Source: Shinisaurus crocodilurus
Taxonomy: Eukaryota; Chordata; Lepidosauria; Squamata; Shinisauridae
Assembly (NCBI GenBank): GCA_021292165.1
Contig: CM037888.1
Span: forward strand, 35,297,091 to 35,361,090
Length of the DNA: 64,000 nucleotides
Direction of reading: 5' to 3'
Shown here piece by piece: positions 23,011-31,754 of this stretch. The notes beneath the pieces were generated by a model that saw nothing but the letters and a program-made list of their open reading frames with translations, did not search any database and was not told where the DNA came from. Within the stretch, counting starts at the first letter, position 1. Each line of letters starts with the position of its first letter. A program made the position numbers and the translations under genes.

Positions 23011-23070
23011 CAGTGTTCTCCAACCTTGGGTCCCCAGATGTTTTTGGCCTACAACTCCCAGCATGCCTTT
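23011..23070. mobile_element. Left half of a foldback hAT MITE
   Basis: CAGTGTTCTCCAACCTTGG through CTACAACTCCCAGCATGC is present, and the matching right arm is missing. Confidence 0.75.
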
Positions 23071-23796
23071 GCCAGACTGCCGCCCTTAGACCGGGCAGGT
23101 GAATAAGGCATCCTGAGGGCCAATGGTGTCAGTTAATGGGAAGATAACGCATTACGAAAGGCCAAGGAAATTGGGAGTTTAATCCAGGCCTGCGAAAAGA
23201 CTTGCTCGTGGATGTTCTCCAGAAGGAGCACGCGCCGGGGCTTACACCTGCTCTGACCTCAGAGCCCAGATGTGTGGCAGATGGCTAGGAGGAGTTAAAT
23301 GCAGTCCGCGTCTGCTTAGGTCCACTCTTCACGTATTCTAGGACACTGGAAATAGCTTCGGCAGGTGAGCCCTGGGTGAAATCCAGCTCTTTTCCTGCCA
23401 TGGGACACAGCAGCGTGCTAGTCTTCCCAGCCGTGCCGCGACTGATTCACGCCACAACCTCCTTTGGGCAAGTCGCAAGTCACCATGTGCCAAGAGATGC
23501 CTCAGGAGCAGAGAGCTCCACATGATGGAGAGAAGAGACCCAGGTTCAGAGCTGATGGTTTTGCTGATAAATTTTGCTTATAAAATTGCTCGTGGTCTCT
23601 CATGCTTCCTTCCATATCAAAAGGGGCTCCAACATTGTGGGTTTGGCAATACACTATGTCTAAATGTAATCAGTTAATGGGCTAAAAAAGGGCAAATGAT
23701 TAATCAATTATTAATTGTGTGGCTCGAGCAGAAAATTCTTTCCCCGCCCTCCGCATCTCTTATGGATTGTGCAGAACCCGTCCACAGGAACAGGAA
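23071..23796. other. Unassigned spacer, no gene seen
   Basis: No exon or named repeat was recognised. Confidence 0.35.
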
Positions 23797-24656
23797 ATCA
23801 TAGAATCATAGAAAAGTAGAGTTGGAAGGGGCCTACCAGGCCATCGAGTCCAACCCCCTGCTCAATGCAGGAATCCAGGTCAAAGCATCCCCGACAGATG
23901 GCTGTCCAGCCACACCTTGAATGCCTCCAGAGTGGGAGAGCCCACCACCTCCCTGGGTAGTTGGTTCCATTGTCTTATTGCTCTGACAGTCAGGAAATTT
24001 TTCCTGATGTTTAGGTGGAATCTGGGTTCCTGTAACTTGAGCCCATGATTCCGTGTCCTGCAAACTGGGATGATCGAGAAGAGATCCTGGCCCTCCTCTG
24101 TGTGACATCCCTTCAAGTACTGGAAGAGGGCTATCATGTCTCCCCTCAGTCTCCTCTTCTGAAGGCTAAACATGCCCAGTTCCTTCAGTTTCTCCTCATA
24201 GGGCCTTGTTTCCAGTCCCTTTATCATCTTTGTTGCCCTCCTCTGAACCCTCTCCAATTTGTCTACGTCCTTCTGAAAGTGTGGTGCCCAGAACTGGACA
24301 CAGTACTCAAGATGAGGCCTAACCAGTGCCGAGTAAAGGGGAATTATCACTTCCCGCGATTTGGAAGCTATACTTCTATTAATGCAGCCCAAAATAGCAT
24401 TTGCCTTCTTTGCAGCCACATCGCATTGCTGGCTCATATTCAGTTTGTGATCTACAACAATTCCAAGATCCTTCTCACTTGTGGTATTGTTGAGCCAAGT
24501 GTCCCCCATTCTGTAACTCTGCATTTGGTTTCCTTTCCCTAGGTGCAGCACTTGGCATTTATCCCTATTAAATTTCATCTGTTGTTTTCGGCCCAGCACT
24601 CCAGCCTATCGAGATCTCTTTGTATTTTGTTTCTGTCTTCCAGAGTATTCGCTGAA
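23797..24656 (-). mobile_element. CR1 LINE, 5'-truncated copy
   Basis: Read on the minus strand it spans the RT C-terminal third (MKFNRDKCQVLHLGKGNQMQ onward, 239 codons open from 24599 to 23880), the 3' UTR and the octamer tail. Just upstream of the frame the RT coding continues out of frame to about 24656, showing at least one frameshift. Confidence 0.92.
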
Positions 24657-25156
24657 ATTGGCATGCATGCCCAACACCTTGTCTCTGTCCCAACCAAGTT
24701 TTAAATAAAGTGTGGACCAGCCTTGGTCCTCCCTAGAGATCATCACCCAACTTGGGACCAAGAAGGATTTTCCCTCTAGATCAGATTGGCTTGGCTTCCC
24801 TTCTAGCACGCATCCTGGCTCAGTTGCTGGAGACATTAGCAATGGCCTGCACTGCAGGAATGGTGCACTTGGTGTGTTCCTTTATCTGCTTGCAAAATAA
24901 GCAGAGCAGGCCAGAGGGATTAGTTCATCTACCCTGGCATCAATGAGGTAATGTAACCACTAGTTAGAGTGGGAGGAAAGGGTTAACTGAACAATCCCCA
25001 GGGTGCGTGTTTCGGATGATGCAAAACATCCTGTGTTGGAGGATATGGGAAGGAGTCGGTCCTATACTGGCTAGGACAAAGCAGAGTCTTCCCCTTATGC
25101 GCAGCCTGGTTATTGAAACTGGTTATCACCACATGGGTTGCTAAACCCTCCTTAAA

Positions 25157-25410
25157 GAGCCAGTGTGGCATAGTGGTTAGTGTTGGACTGGGACTCAGGA
25201 GATCCGGGTTCTAGTCCCCGCTCAGCCATGAAGCTCCCTGGGTGACTTTGGGCCAGTCACTGACTCTCAGCCTAACCTACCTCACAGGGTTGTTGTGAGG
25301 ATAAAATGGAGAGGAGGAGGAGGAGGAGGAGGAGGATTATGTAAGCCACCTTGGGTTCCTTGCAGGAAAAAAGGTGGGATATAAATATAATAAATAAATA
25401 AATAAACAAA
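25157..25410 (+). mobile_element. Sauria-type tRNA-derived SINE
   Basis: The tRNA-like head has an A-box-like GTGGCATAGTGGTTAGTG and a B-box in GGGTTCTAGTCC. It is followed by GCTCAGCCATGAAGCTCC, CTCACAGGGTTGTTGTGAGG and the tail GGTGGGATATAAATATAATA with (AAAT)n. This arrangement is known for the squamate Sauria SINE, whose tail resembles a Bov-B LINE 3' end. A (GGA)n expansion sits at about 25313-25336. Confidence 0.9.
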
Positions 25411-25413
25411 CAG

Positions 25414-25580
25414 GCCTGTGGCTCACACTGGCTCAGCTTCTCTGAGTGTGGAAAGCTAAGCAGGGCCAGGCCTGATTATTACTTGGATGGGAGACCCCTC
25501 CTCTAGTTTCCTGCACTGAGCAGGGGGTTGGACTCGATGGCCTTGTAGGCCCCTTCCAATTCTATGATCTATGAAAGTCT
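25414..25580 (+). mobile_element. 5S rRNA-derived SINE with CR1 tail
   Basis: The head starts GCCTGTGGCTCACACTGG and contains GGAAAGCTAAGCAGGGCCAG and ACTTGGATGGGAGACC, which correspond to the internal pol III promoter elements (A box and C box) of 5S rRNA. It is followed by GCAGGGGGTTGGACTCGATG and CTTGTAGGCCCCTTCCAA, the CR1 3' end. The shared tail implies mobilisation by CR1 enzymes. It sits directly behind the Sauria SINE tail. Confidence 0.92.
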
Positions 25581-25785
25581 ATGAAATAAATAAATAAATA
25601 AATAAATAAAGGCTCTTAAAAACAAACAGATTGTCCAAACAAGGTTTAAAAACGAATAGAGACATTTATTAGTTGTACTTACAATTCGTTTATTTGTATA
25701 TGCATGATGCATATAGGTAGATTAGAGTCTTTGGTTTTTAAGAGTCTGCTTCACTGGAGATCACTGGCTGGAAACCAGTTCAGAG

Positions 25786-25950
25786 CAGGGCCGGTGCTAC
25801 CACTAGGCCAACTAGGCAGCTGCCTAGGGCGCAGGGCTAAAGGGGGCTCCAGAAACACCTTGAAAAAAAAATACAGCGCTCTCAAGTGGGAAGGGGGGCG
25901 CTAAATATCTGATCTTGCCTAGGGCACCAAACTGCCTTGCACCGGTCCTG
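25786..25950 (+). mobile_element. Non-autonomous hAT, CAGGGCCGGTGC family, short copy
   Basis: 165 bases from CAGGGCCGGTGCTACCAC to TTGCACCGGTCCTG, flanked by a perfect 8-base duplication GTTCAGAG (25778-25785 and 25951-25958). It lacks the GC-rich interior of the longer copies and instead has CTAAATATCTGATCTTGCC near the right end. Confidence 0.93.
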
Positions 25951-25956
25951 GTTCAG

Positions 25957-25997
<41 letters not shown>

Positions 25998-26111
25998 GCT
26001 GGCCACAGAGAGGCTGCAAGTAGGGAGGAGGGGTTACAAAACATGCCCCCTGGGGACTGTTCAATGAACCCTTTCCTCCCACTCTAACTAGTGGTTACAT
26101 TACCTCGTTGA

Positions 26112-26702
26112 TTTAAGCAGGCAATATTACAATTCCCATCACCCTGTTCTTAAAAGTGGCCAGCCGGATGCTTCTGAGAAGCATACAGGCTTCAGCAGAC
26201 AACTAACCGCCCTTCCCTGCTGTTTGCCAGCCACCCGCATCTGGCACTCAGAGGCAGATGTGCCTTTGAGCAAGGAGGCTCCGGCAGGCCCATCCTGCAT
26301 GACTTGGTTTTTTTAACCCTCTTCCAAGAGCCAACCAAGGGCCAAATTATACACGCCACGAATGATCCGTGATCGGATCTCCCAACTTCCCTCGTTTAAT
26401 TTTCTTCTGTTTGGCTTAAAACAGCCACCAGGTGGGACTGGAATTGGAACGGGATGAGGGCGCTTTAACCTGCTGCTCCTCTGGTGCAAATAACCCCCCT
26501 CCCTCCAAGCTACTATTAGCCAGGGCGCGGGAAACATGAAGGCACCACATCTTGCACTAGTGGAGATCATCATGGCTGACTGTAGCAAAGATCATGCGGA
26601 AAGCCAACCCCCCCCCCCCCCAAGCATATGAAGTAGGAGCCTGTCTTGAGACAGTGTACGGAACTGGTGGGGGGATCAGGCCCTCCAGTAGCCAGTCTCT
26701 AC
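26112..26702. other. Unassigned spacer, no gene seen
   Basis: No exon or named repeat was recognised. A C-tract lies at about 26609-26621. Confidence 0.35.
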
Positions 26703-27469
26703 CAGGGATGTTGAAGAGTCCTTGGTCTCGAGTCACGAGTCGAGTCACGAGTCTTTGGACCCGAGTCTCGAGTCCGAGTCCTTAGTCCAAAATTGTGAGT
26801 CACAAGTCACTCCCAAAGCTGACTCCACGAGTCCCTATTAAAATCAATGGGGGGGTTTCCCAACAAAATAAGGCTACTTCAGATGTGTGGCTTAAATAAA
26901 TTCTAGGCACAAGTGTGCCTTTTTATTTCAAAACTCTGCAACTGATTTTGGCAAGAACAGACCAGGCAGACAAACCCAAAATAACCAGGCAGGCAGAGGA
27001 GGCAGGGAACCCCAAAGCAGGCAGGCAGGCAGAGGCCTTTGTCTTGGACAATTCAACTGTTGAACAGGTCAAGAAGAGACCAGGCAGGCAGAGGAGGCTG
27101 GGAACCCCCAACAGGCAGGCAGAGGCAGTCAAACCCAAAATGCCTGACCCTAACCCAAACCCCCCACAACAACACATCAATCAAAATAAATCTCAACACA
27201 TCGTTGGGGCTGCGCTCCTGGTAGCTGTCCATAGTGGCCGAGCAGTGGCGCGCCTCGCTTCCATGCGCTCTTCACCGGTGATCGCGCTCCTTCTGGCACA
27301 GCCAGAAGACTCGTCAACAGCCCAGGGATGTTGACGAGTCCTTGGTCTCGAGTCCCGAGTCGAGTCTCGAGTCCCATTAAAAATATTGGGACTCGAGTCC
27401 GAGTCGAGTCAGAGGGGGGACTCAGTCCGACTCACGAGTCGAGTCCTCGAGTCCGAGTCCCCATCCCTG
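26703..27469. mobile_element. GAGTC-rich non-autonomous hAT, copy 2
   Basis: 767 bases bounded by CAGGGATG and CATCCCTG with a perfect 8-base duplication GTCTCTAC (26695-26702 and 27470-27477). It carries the same GAGTC/ACTCG palindromic blocks as copy 1, the same internal GTGGCCGAGCAG and GCGCTCTTCACCGGTGATCG segment, and the same internal repeat of the left terminus (about 27325). It also has a segment, missing from copy 1, with CCAGGCAGGCAGAGGAGGC-type repeats. Confidence 0.92.
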
Positions 27470-27699
27470 GTCTCTACCAGGGTTTTGAGGGGGATCTCAG
27501 GGATTTGGACTGGGACAAACACAGAGATATGTCCCAGTACGAATCCACCCAATTCCCGCTCGGACCCCCAATTTTAAAGGGACCCCAAGTTTGACAGACA
27601 CCTGTCATTGAACGGACAACTTGGTTTTCCTTTAAAAAGCAAGGGGACACCTGTTTAGCCTTTCCTCAGCCCCTAGAGGGTTGGGGGGAGTGCAAAAGT

Positions 27700-28060
27700 G
27701 GCTCCCCCATGGGCTCTAAACTTGTGTTAGTGAAAAAAATTTTCAATGTTTTTATTGTTTGTATTTTTATATTGTATTTTATTGTAAAATTGTATTTTAT
27801 TGTAAAATTTTATAATTGTTGTAAACTGCCCAGAGAGCTTCAGCTATTTTATTTATTTATTTAGTTAGTTATTACATTTATACCCCGCCCTTTTTCCTGC
27901 AAGGAACCCAAGGCGGCTTACATAATCCTCCTCCTCCTCTCCATTTTATCCTCACAACAACCCTGTGAGGTAGGTTATTTCTATATCATTTCTATACCCT
28001 ATTGGGCGGTATAGAAATGAGATGATGATGATGACGACGACAACAACAACAACAACAACA
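27700..28060 (+). mobile_element. L2-like LINE 3' end split by a SINE
   Basis: The 3' UTR runs through GTAAACTGCCCAGAGAGCTT and resumes after a nested SINE with TTGGGCGGTATAGAAATGA, then microsatellite-like (GAT)n/(GAC)n/(AAC)n. The same 'CGCCCAGAGAGCTTCGGCTA' tail occurs at 35234-35302. Family assignment is from memory of squamate L2-type tails. Confidence 0.6.
27847..27977 (-). mobile_element. Sauria-type SINE, 5'-truncated, nested in LINE tail
   Basis: The minus strand reads ACCTCACAGGGTTGTTGTGA, AGGAGGAGGAGGATTATGTA, CCTTGGGTTCCTTGCAGG and the (AAAT)n tail. The tRNA-like head is missing. Confidence 0.8.
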
Positions 28061-28631
28061 TGAAAAGTTGAGGATCTTACTGAGAGGGCGGGAGGGGGGG
28101 GAATCCCCCCAAAACACCCCCTTCTCAGCAGAAAGCCCGGGGTGGGGTGGGGGAGGTTTTCAAGCCTCTGCTGGGCACTTTGCAGGAAAGGTACCTGCTG
28201 AGCCGGAGCAGCGGGAACCGCCCCTAGAGGGGCCCCGGCAGAGCCTTGAAATGCCCCCATTAGTGCTTCTGCAAATGAGCTATTTCTGCTAACAGGAGTA
28301 AAAAATTTAAAAAATAATAATCCCTGTGAGCACATTTCTGGGCACACAATTTTTTTAAAAAAAATACTAATATGGGGCAGCCCCTCCTAAGGCTCCGCTG
28401 TGGCACTTTTAAGGGGGAGCTGGTGTCTGCCGAGACAGAGATCGGGAAGCTGGCGGTGGAGCCGTCTTTCCCAATCGGGGGGGGGGATTAAAGGGGACAA
28501 AACAGCTTTGTGGCAAGCCAAAAATGGCTCGGCTTCGCGGTGGGAAGGGAGCGGGGACTCGTTCCTCCAGCGCGCGTCCCCTGGGATACCGCCCGGAGGA
28601 CTGAGGGGGAAGAGGGGGAGCGAGGGAGTTA

Positions 28632-28686
28632 GCGAAGCACCCACAATGAGCCCCATCGTCTGCTGGGCTCATCGTGGGTGCTTCGC
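28632..28686. repeat. Near-perfect GC-rich hairpin
   Basis: Arms GCGAAGCACCCACAATGAG CCC (28632-28653) and its reverse complement (28665-28686) match at 21 of 22 positions, with an 11-base loop. It lies in an otherwise unassigned stretch (28061-28770) and is probably part of an unnamed foldback element. Confidence 0.6.
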
Positions 28687-28769
28687 GGAACAACCGGCCC
28701 ATCGCGGTAAATCACCACGATGGGTTGCCGTGATGTGCGAACTCACCCTCGGTGTCAGAAGGTAGGAGA

Positions 28770-29700
28770 GAGGCTTTGGGGACAGGAGCTGAGAAAGCAC
28801 TGTCTGAAGTCAGCATAGACATGGCTCTGGATCCTCTTCCGAGCATCTTCTATTTGTTCCCCCAAATACACAAACCAGGCGGCAACTCTGGGCATCCCAT
28901 TGCTTTGGGCATTGGTACTATCACAGCCGGAGTGCCCAGTTATATGGACTCCATCAGGACCGGTGCAGGGCAGTTTGGCGCCCTAGGCAAAATTATATTT
29001 AGCCCCCCCCCTCTCGTGCCGTGGGGGGGGGGCTCCGGAGCAAAGCAGCCCTGCTTTGCAAAAAAAAAACCCGCAGCCGCCGGACCCCACCACCACCACC
29101 TACCTTCCCCCGCCCTGGCTGCCGCCTCCTCCTCCTCCGAGCCTGCCTCCCCGTCCGCTGGTCCCGGCGCAGAGGAAGTGACGCAACGGGACCCCCGCGC
29201 TCTGTTTTTGGCCGGGGAAGCCAGGGCAACAGGGCTGTTTAAGCCCTGTTGCCCTGGTTCCTCCCGCCAAAACAGAGTGCGGGCGGGGCTCTGGCAGCGG
29301 CACGGAGAAGGTAGGTGGTGGGGGGGTCCAGCGGCTGCAGGGGGCTCCGGGGGTGGCGGGGGGTCCGGCGGTGGCGGGGGGGTCCGGCGGCTGCCGGGGG
29401 ATGGCGGGGGGTGGCTGCGGGGGGCGGCGCAGCATTTCCGCGCCCTCTCCAACCACGTGCCCTAGGCAACCGCCTAGTTTGCCTAGCGGTAGCGCCGGCC
29501 CTGGACTCCATGCTCAGACCGTACGCCAGCAAGATTCCAACTTATGAACAGGACACCACGGACTTCCTGAGGTTACTATAATCCACTGACAATCTCCCAG
29601 AATGCACCATCCTAGCTACCATCATCCCCCAACAACGATGGGCTATAAACCGTCAGGAATATCGTCTCTACAGCATATCTAGCCACCAAACTCTGCCACT
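28770..29700 (+). pseudogene. Penelope-like element RT relic, split by hAT
   Basis: The frame at 28842-28954 encodes IFYLFPQIHKPGGNSG and ITAGVPSYMDS. After the nested hAT (28955-29503) and removal of one target duplication it continues in frame with MLRPYASKIPTYEQDTTDFL (29504-29580). This matches the Penelope-like RT pattern 'YLLPKIHKPGNPGRPI...DS.LRP....P.Y..D..DFL'. The next residues (DNLPECTILAT, about 29585-29620) fit the start of the following RT block. Then the reading decays. The rest of the element, including a GIY-YIG endonuclease, was not found. Confidence 0.75.
28955..29503 (-). mobile_element. Non-autonomous hAT, CAGGGCCGGTGC family, in Penelope-like RT
   Basis: 549 bases, reversed relative to the copy at 15225, bounded by CAGGACCGGTGC and GCGCCGGCCCTG. 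The 8-base duplication GACTCCAT (28947-28954 and 29504-29511) is perfect and falls within the Penelope coding frame. The interior is GC-rich, with a palindromic core GGGCAACAGGGCTGTTTAAG against its reversed partner at about 29222-29262. Confidence 0.93.
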
Positions 29701-30070
29701 TCGTATTCACCCACAATTTTGTCAGCTCAGGGAGAAAATATATATATTTAGATCAGTGACTGCTTTCTTGTTTTTGCTGCAATGGTTACCCCCTCTGGAA
29801 ATCATCTCCTCAAGAAGCCTCTCTCACCTCCTCCAGAATTTGACCACCAGCCGTTCTTCCACCATATCAACTGCCTCTACTCCTTTTGGTACCCATCTGC
29901 CTCCTCCACAGCCTAACCACCAGCTTGCCTTTGACCGTGACAACTGCCTCTGGCCCTGTGGATCCTTGCGACAGGACCACACATCCCAGCTGCAGCCTGC
30001 GCTGGAGAGAAGCTAGGACCTGACAGATGCAAGGCATTGGTCTCAATGAACTTCTGGACTTCTCACATCA

Positions 30071-30232
30071 TAGGTTTCATAGATCATAGAGTCGGAAGGA
30101 GCCTACAAGGCTATCGAGTCCAACCCGCTGCTCAACGCAGGAAACTAGAGGGGTCTCCCATCCAAGTAAGAACCAGGCCTGACCCTGCTTAGCTTTCCAC
30201 GCTCAGACAAGCTGAGCCAGCGTGAGCCACAG
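30071..30232 (-). mobile_element. 5S rRNA-derived SINE with CR1 tail
   Basis: On the minus strand it has the 5S-like head (CTGTGGCTCACGCTGGCTCA, GAAAGCTAAGCAGGGTCAGG, ACTTGGATGGGAGACC) and a CR1-type tail ending near TCTATGATCTATGAAACC. Confidence 0.9.
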
Positions 30233-30325
30233 GATTGAGCAGTTGTTTGTTGCTGGGCAATTAGGGAAGCCTGTCAACCACCCCAGCTATCCAGAATGAA
30301 CTGCAAGCCTCCACGCAGTCTAAAC

Positions 30326-30435
30326 CAGTGTATGCTCCAACCTTGGGTCCCCAGATGTTTTTGGCCTACAACTCCCAGCATTCTGGGAGTTGTAGGCCAA
30401 AAACATCTGGGGACCCAAGGTTGGAGAATACACTG
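30326..30435. mobile_element. Foldback hAT MITE, short form
   Basis: Two arms meet at CCAGCATTCTGGG. The flanks GTCTAAAC and GTCTCTAAAC match except for an inserted CT, so the 8-base duplication is nearly intact. Confidence 0.85.
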
Positions 30436-30873
30436 GTCTCTAAACTGTAGGGAATGTGCAGCCAAAACCTCACGCCATGTATGAGCGCATGCCGTAATTG
30501 GGATTAGAGCAGACACTCTGTGGACATTACCCAGACGTCCTCCGGGGCAAGATGTGGGCGTAGCCAGTCGCCTTCTCTTCCTGCCCGGGAAATTCAGTCT
30601 GAGCCCATGAACTTGTAACTGCAGCATGTCTAAAGATGTAGCCGAGGGTAGCAGTTCTGAACTTTTCCCCAAGTTCAGAACACGTCGGCTACCAAATGAT
30701 TCCCGCACAACTGTCAATACATTCTTAAGCCTGCCTGTATCCAATCTGCAAGATCTGAGTGAGTAAACTCTGTAGACTTTAACCTCCAAAAGACGGTCTG
30801 TCTTATTGGTAGTATAAAGGAGAAGCCAGGTAAAGATCCAGTCTGCCAAAAGGGCAGTCTGTAACCACTAATC

Positions 30874-31008
30874 CAGTGTCGTCCAACCTTGGGTCCCCAG
30901 CTGTTTTTGGCCTACAACTCCCAGCATGCCCCAGCCAGCATAGCTGGCTGGGGCATGCTGGGAGTTGTAGGCCAAAAACAGCTGGGGACCCAAGGTTGGA
31001 CGACACTG
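30874..31008. mobile_element. Foldback hAT MITE, 8-bp TSD
   Basis: 135 bases, near-perfect palindrome from CAGTGTCGTCCAACCTTGG, flanked by a perfect duplication CACTAATC (30866-30873 and 31009-31016). Both arms share private changes (GTCGTCC, CAGCTG instead of CAGATG), so the arms have been kept alike, for example by conversion, or the subfamily carries them. Confidence 0.92.
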
Positions 31009-31016
31009 CACTAATC

Positions 31017-31641
31017 GCTGATTCTGCTCTGACCAGCCGCTCCGCACGCTCACGTTTTTCCAGGGTAGTTGGGATCTGCTCTGCTGTGCTTGCAAACGCA
31101 CGAGGGGAGAGATAATATCTCATAATATCCTCTCCCAGCTTTTAGCAATCCCCAACATAAACAAAGTATCCGGCCATTTGATGGTGAGTAGCTGAATTTG
31201 GGTCAACTGCCACCTCTTCACAAGTCCTGCCCTGCCACCATGTCATTACGCGTGTGGCAAGTCATTATGTAAATCATCTGACAGGATGCATTTTTTTTGA
31301 AACCTTCCTGGAAATCACTTTCCTTTCTTAACCTCTTGCTTGGGTTTTATGAGCACGCAGAAGGCCTTGGGGGGGATGGTGCCTGTACACTCACATCAGG
31401 ATCTCTCAAGTGGCCGTGTTGGAAAGACCCAGAGATGAAAAGGAGCCACGGCTTCTCTGACAAGGACAGGGGTATTAAAAGAAGACTTCAGGCCTTTAAC
31501 ATCTTGACACATCAAAGGGGAAATCTAGATGAAAACAGATTCATTTGCCTTGGAGAAGATCTCTGCACTTTGATATTCTCCTTTCTCTGTGTGTATGCTC
31601 ACGGTGGACTGAAATGCCCCCAGGCAACAGAGCTGTGTTTC

Positions 31642-31676
<35 letters not shown>

Positions 31677-31700
31677 CAGAAGGGTATTCTGAAGAGAATG

Positions 31701-31754
<54 letters not shown>

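Larger units (their letters stand above)
24940..26111. mobile_element. Long-TIR DNA element with nested SINEs and hAT
   Basis: Two inverted arms of about 66 bases enclose about 1.04 kb. The left arm (24940-25005) includes GAGGTAATGTAACCACTAGT and AGAGTGGGAGGAAAGGGTTA. The right arm (26046-26111) is its reverse complement with a few mismatches. Inside lie a Sauria-type SINE, a 5S-derived SINE, a short foldback with CTCTTAAAAAC / GTTTTTAAGAG arms (about 25612-25743), a hAT element and a (GA)n run at 25965-25993. The mother element is unidentified and no transposase was recognised. Confidence 0.65.

Noticed and set aside
25414..25500. A real 5S rRNA gene
   Set aside because: The head is diverged from 5S and is fused to a CR1 tail, and the same fusion occurs four times. 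It is a SINE.
25565..25760. A short foldback (CTCTTAAAAAC arms) as a separate transposon
   Set aside because: The arms are only 11 bases and no duplication was found, so I mention it within the larger element only.
26915..27334. 139-residue open frame with RPGRQRRLGTP-like repeats
   Set aside because: It lies wholly inside the GAGTC-rich hAT and comes from a CAGGCAGG repeat.
28940..29465. Overlapping open frames on both strands in the hAT at 28955
   Set aside because: Explained by high GC content and repeats. Only the Penelope-like parts outside the hAT carry protein signal.
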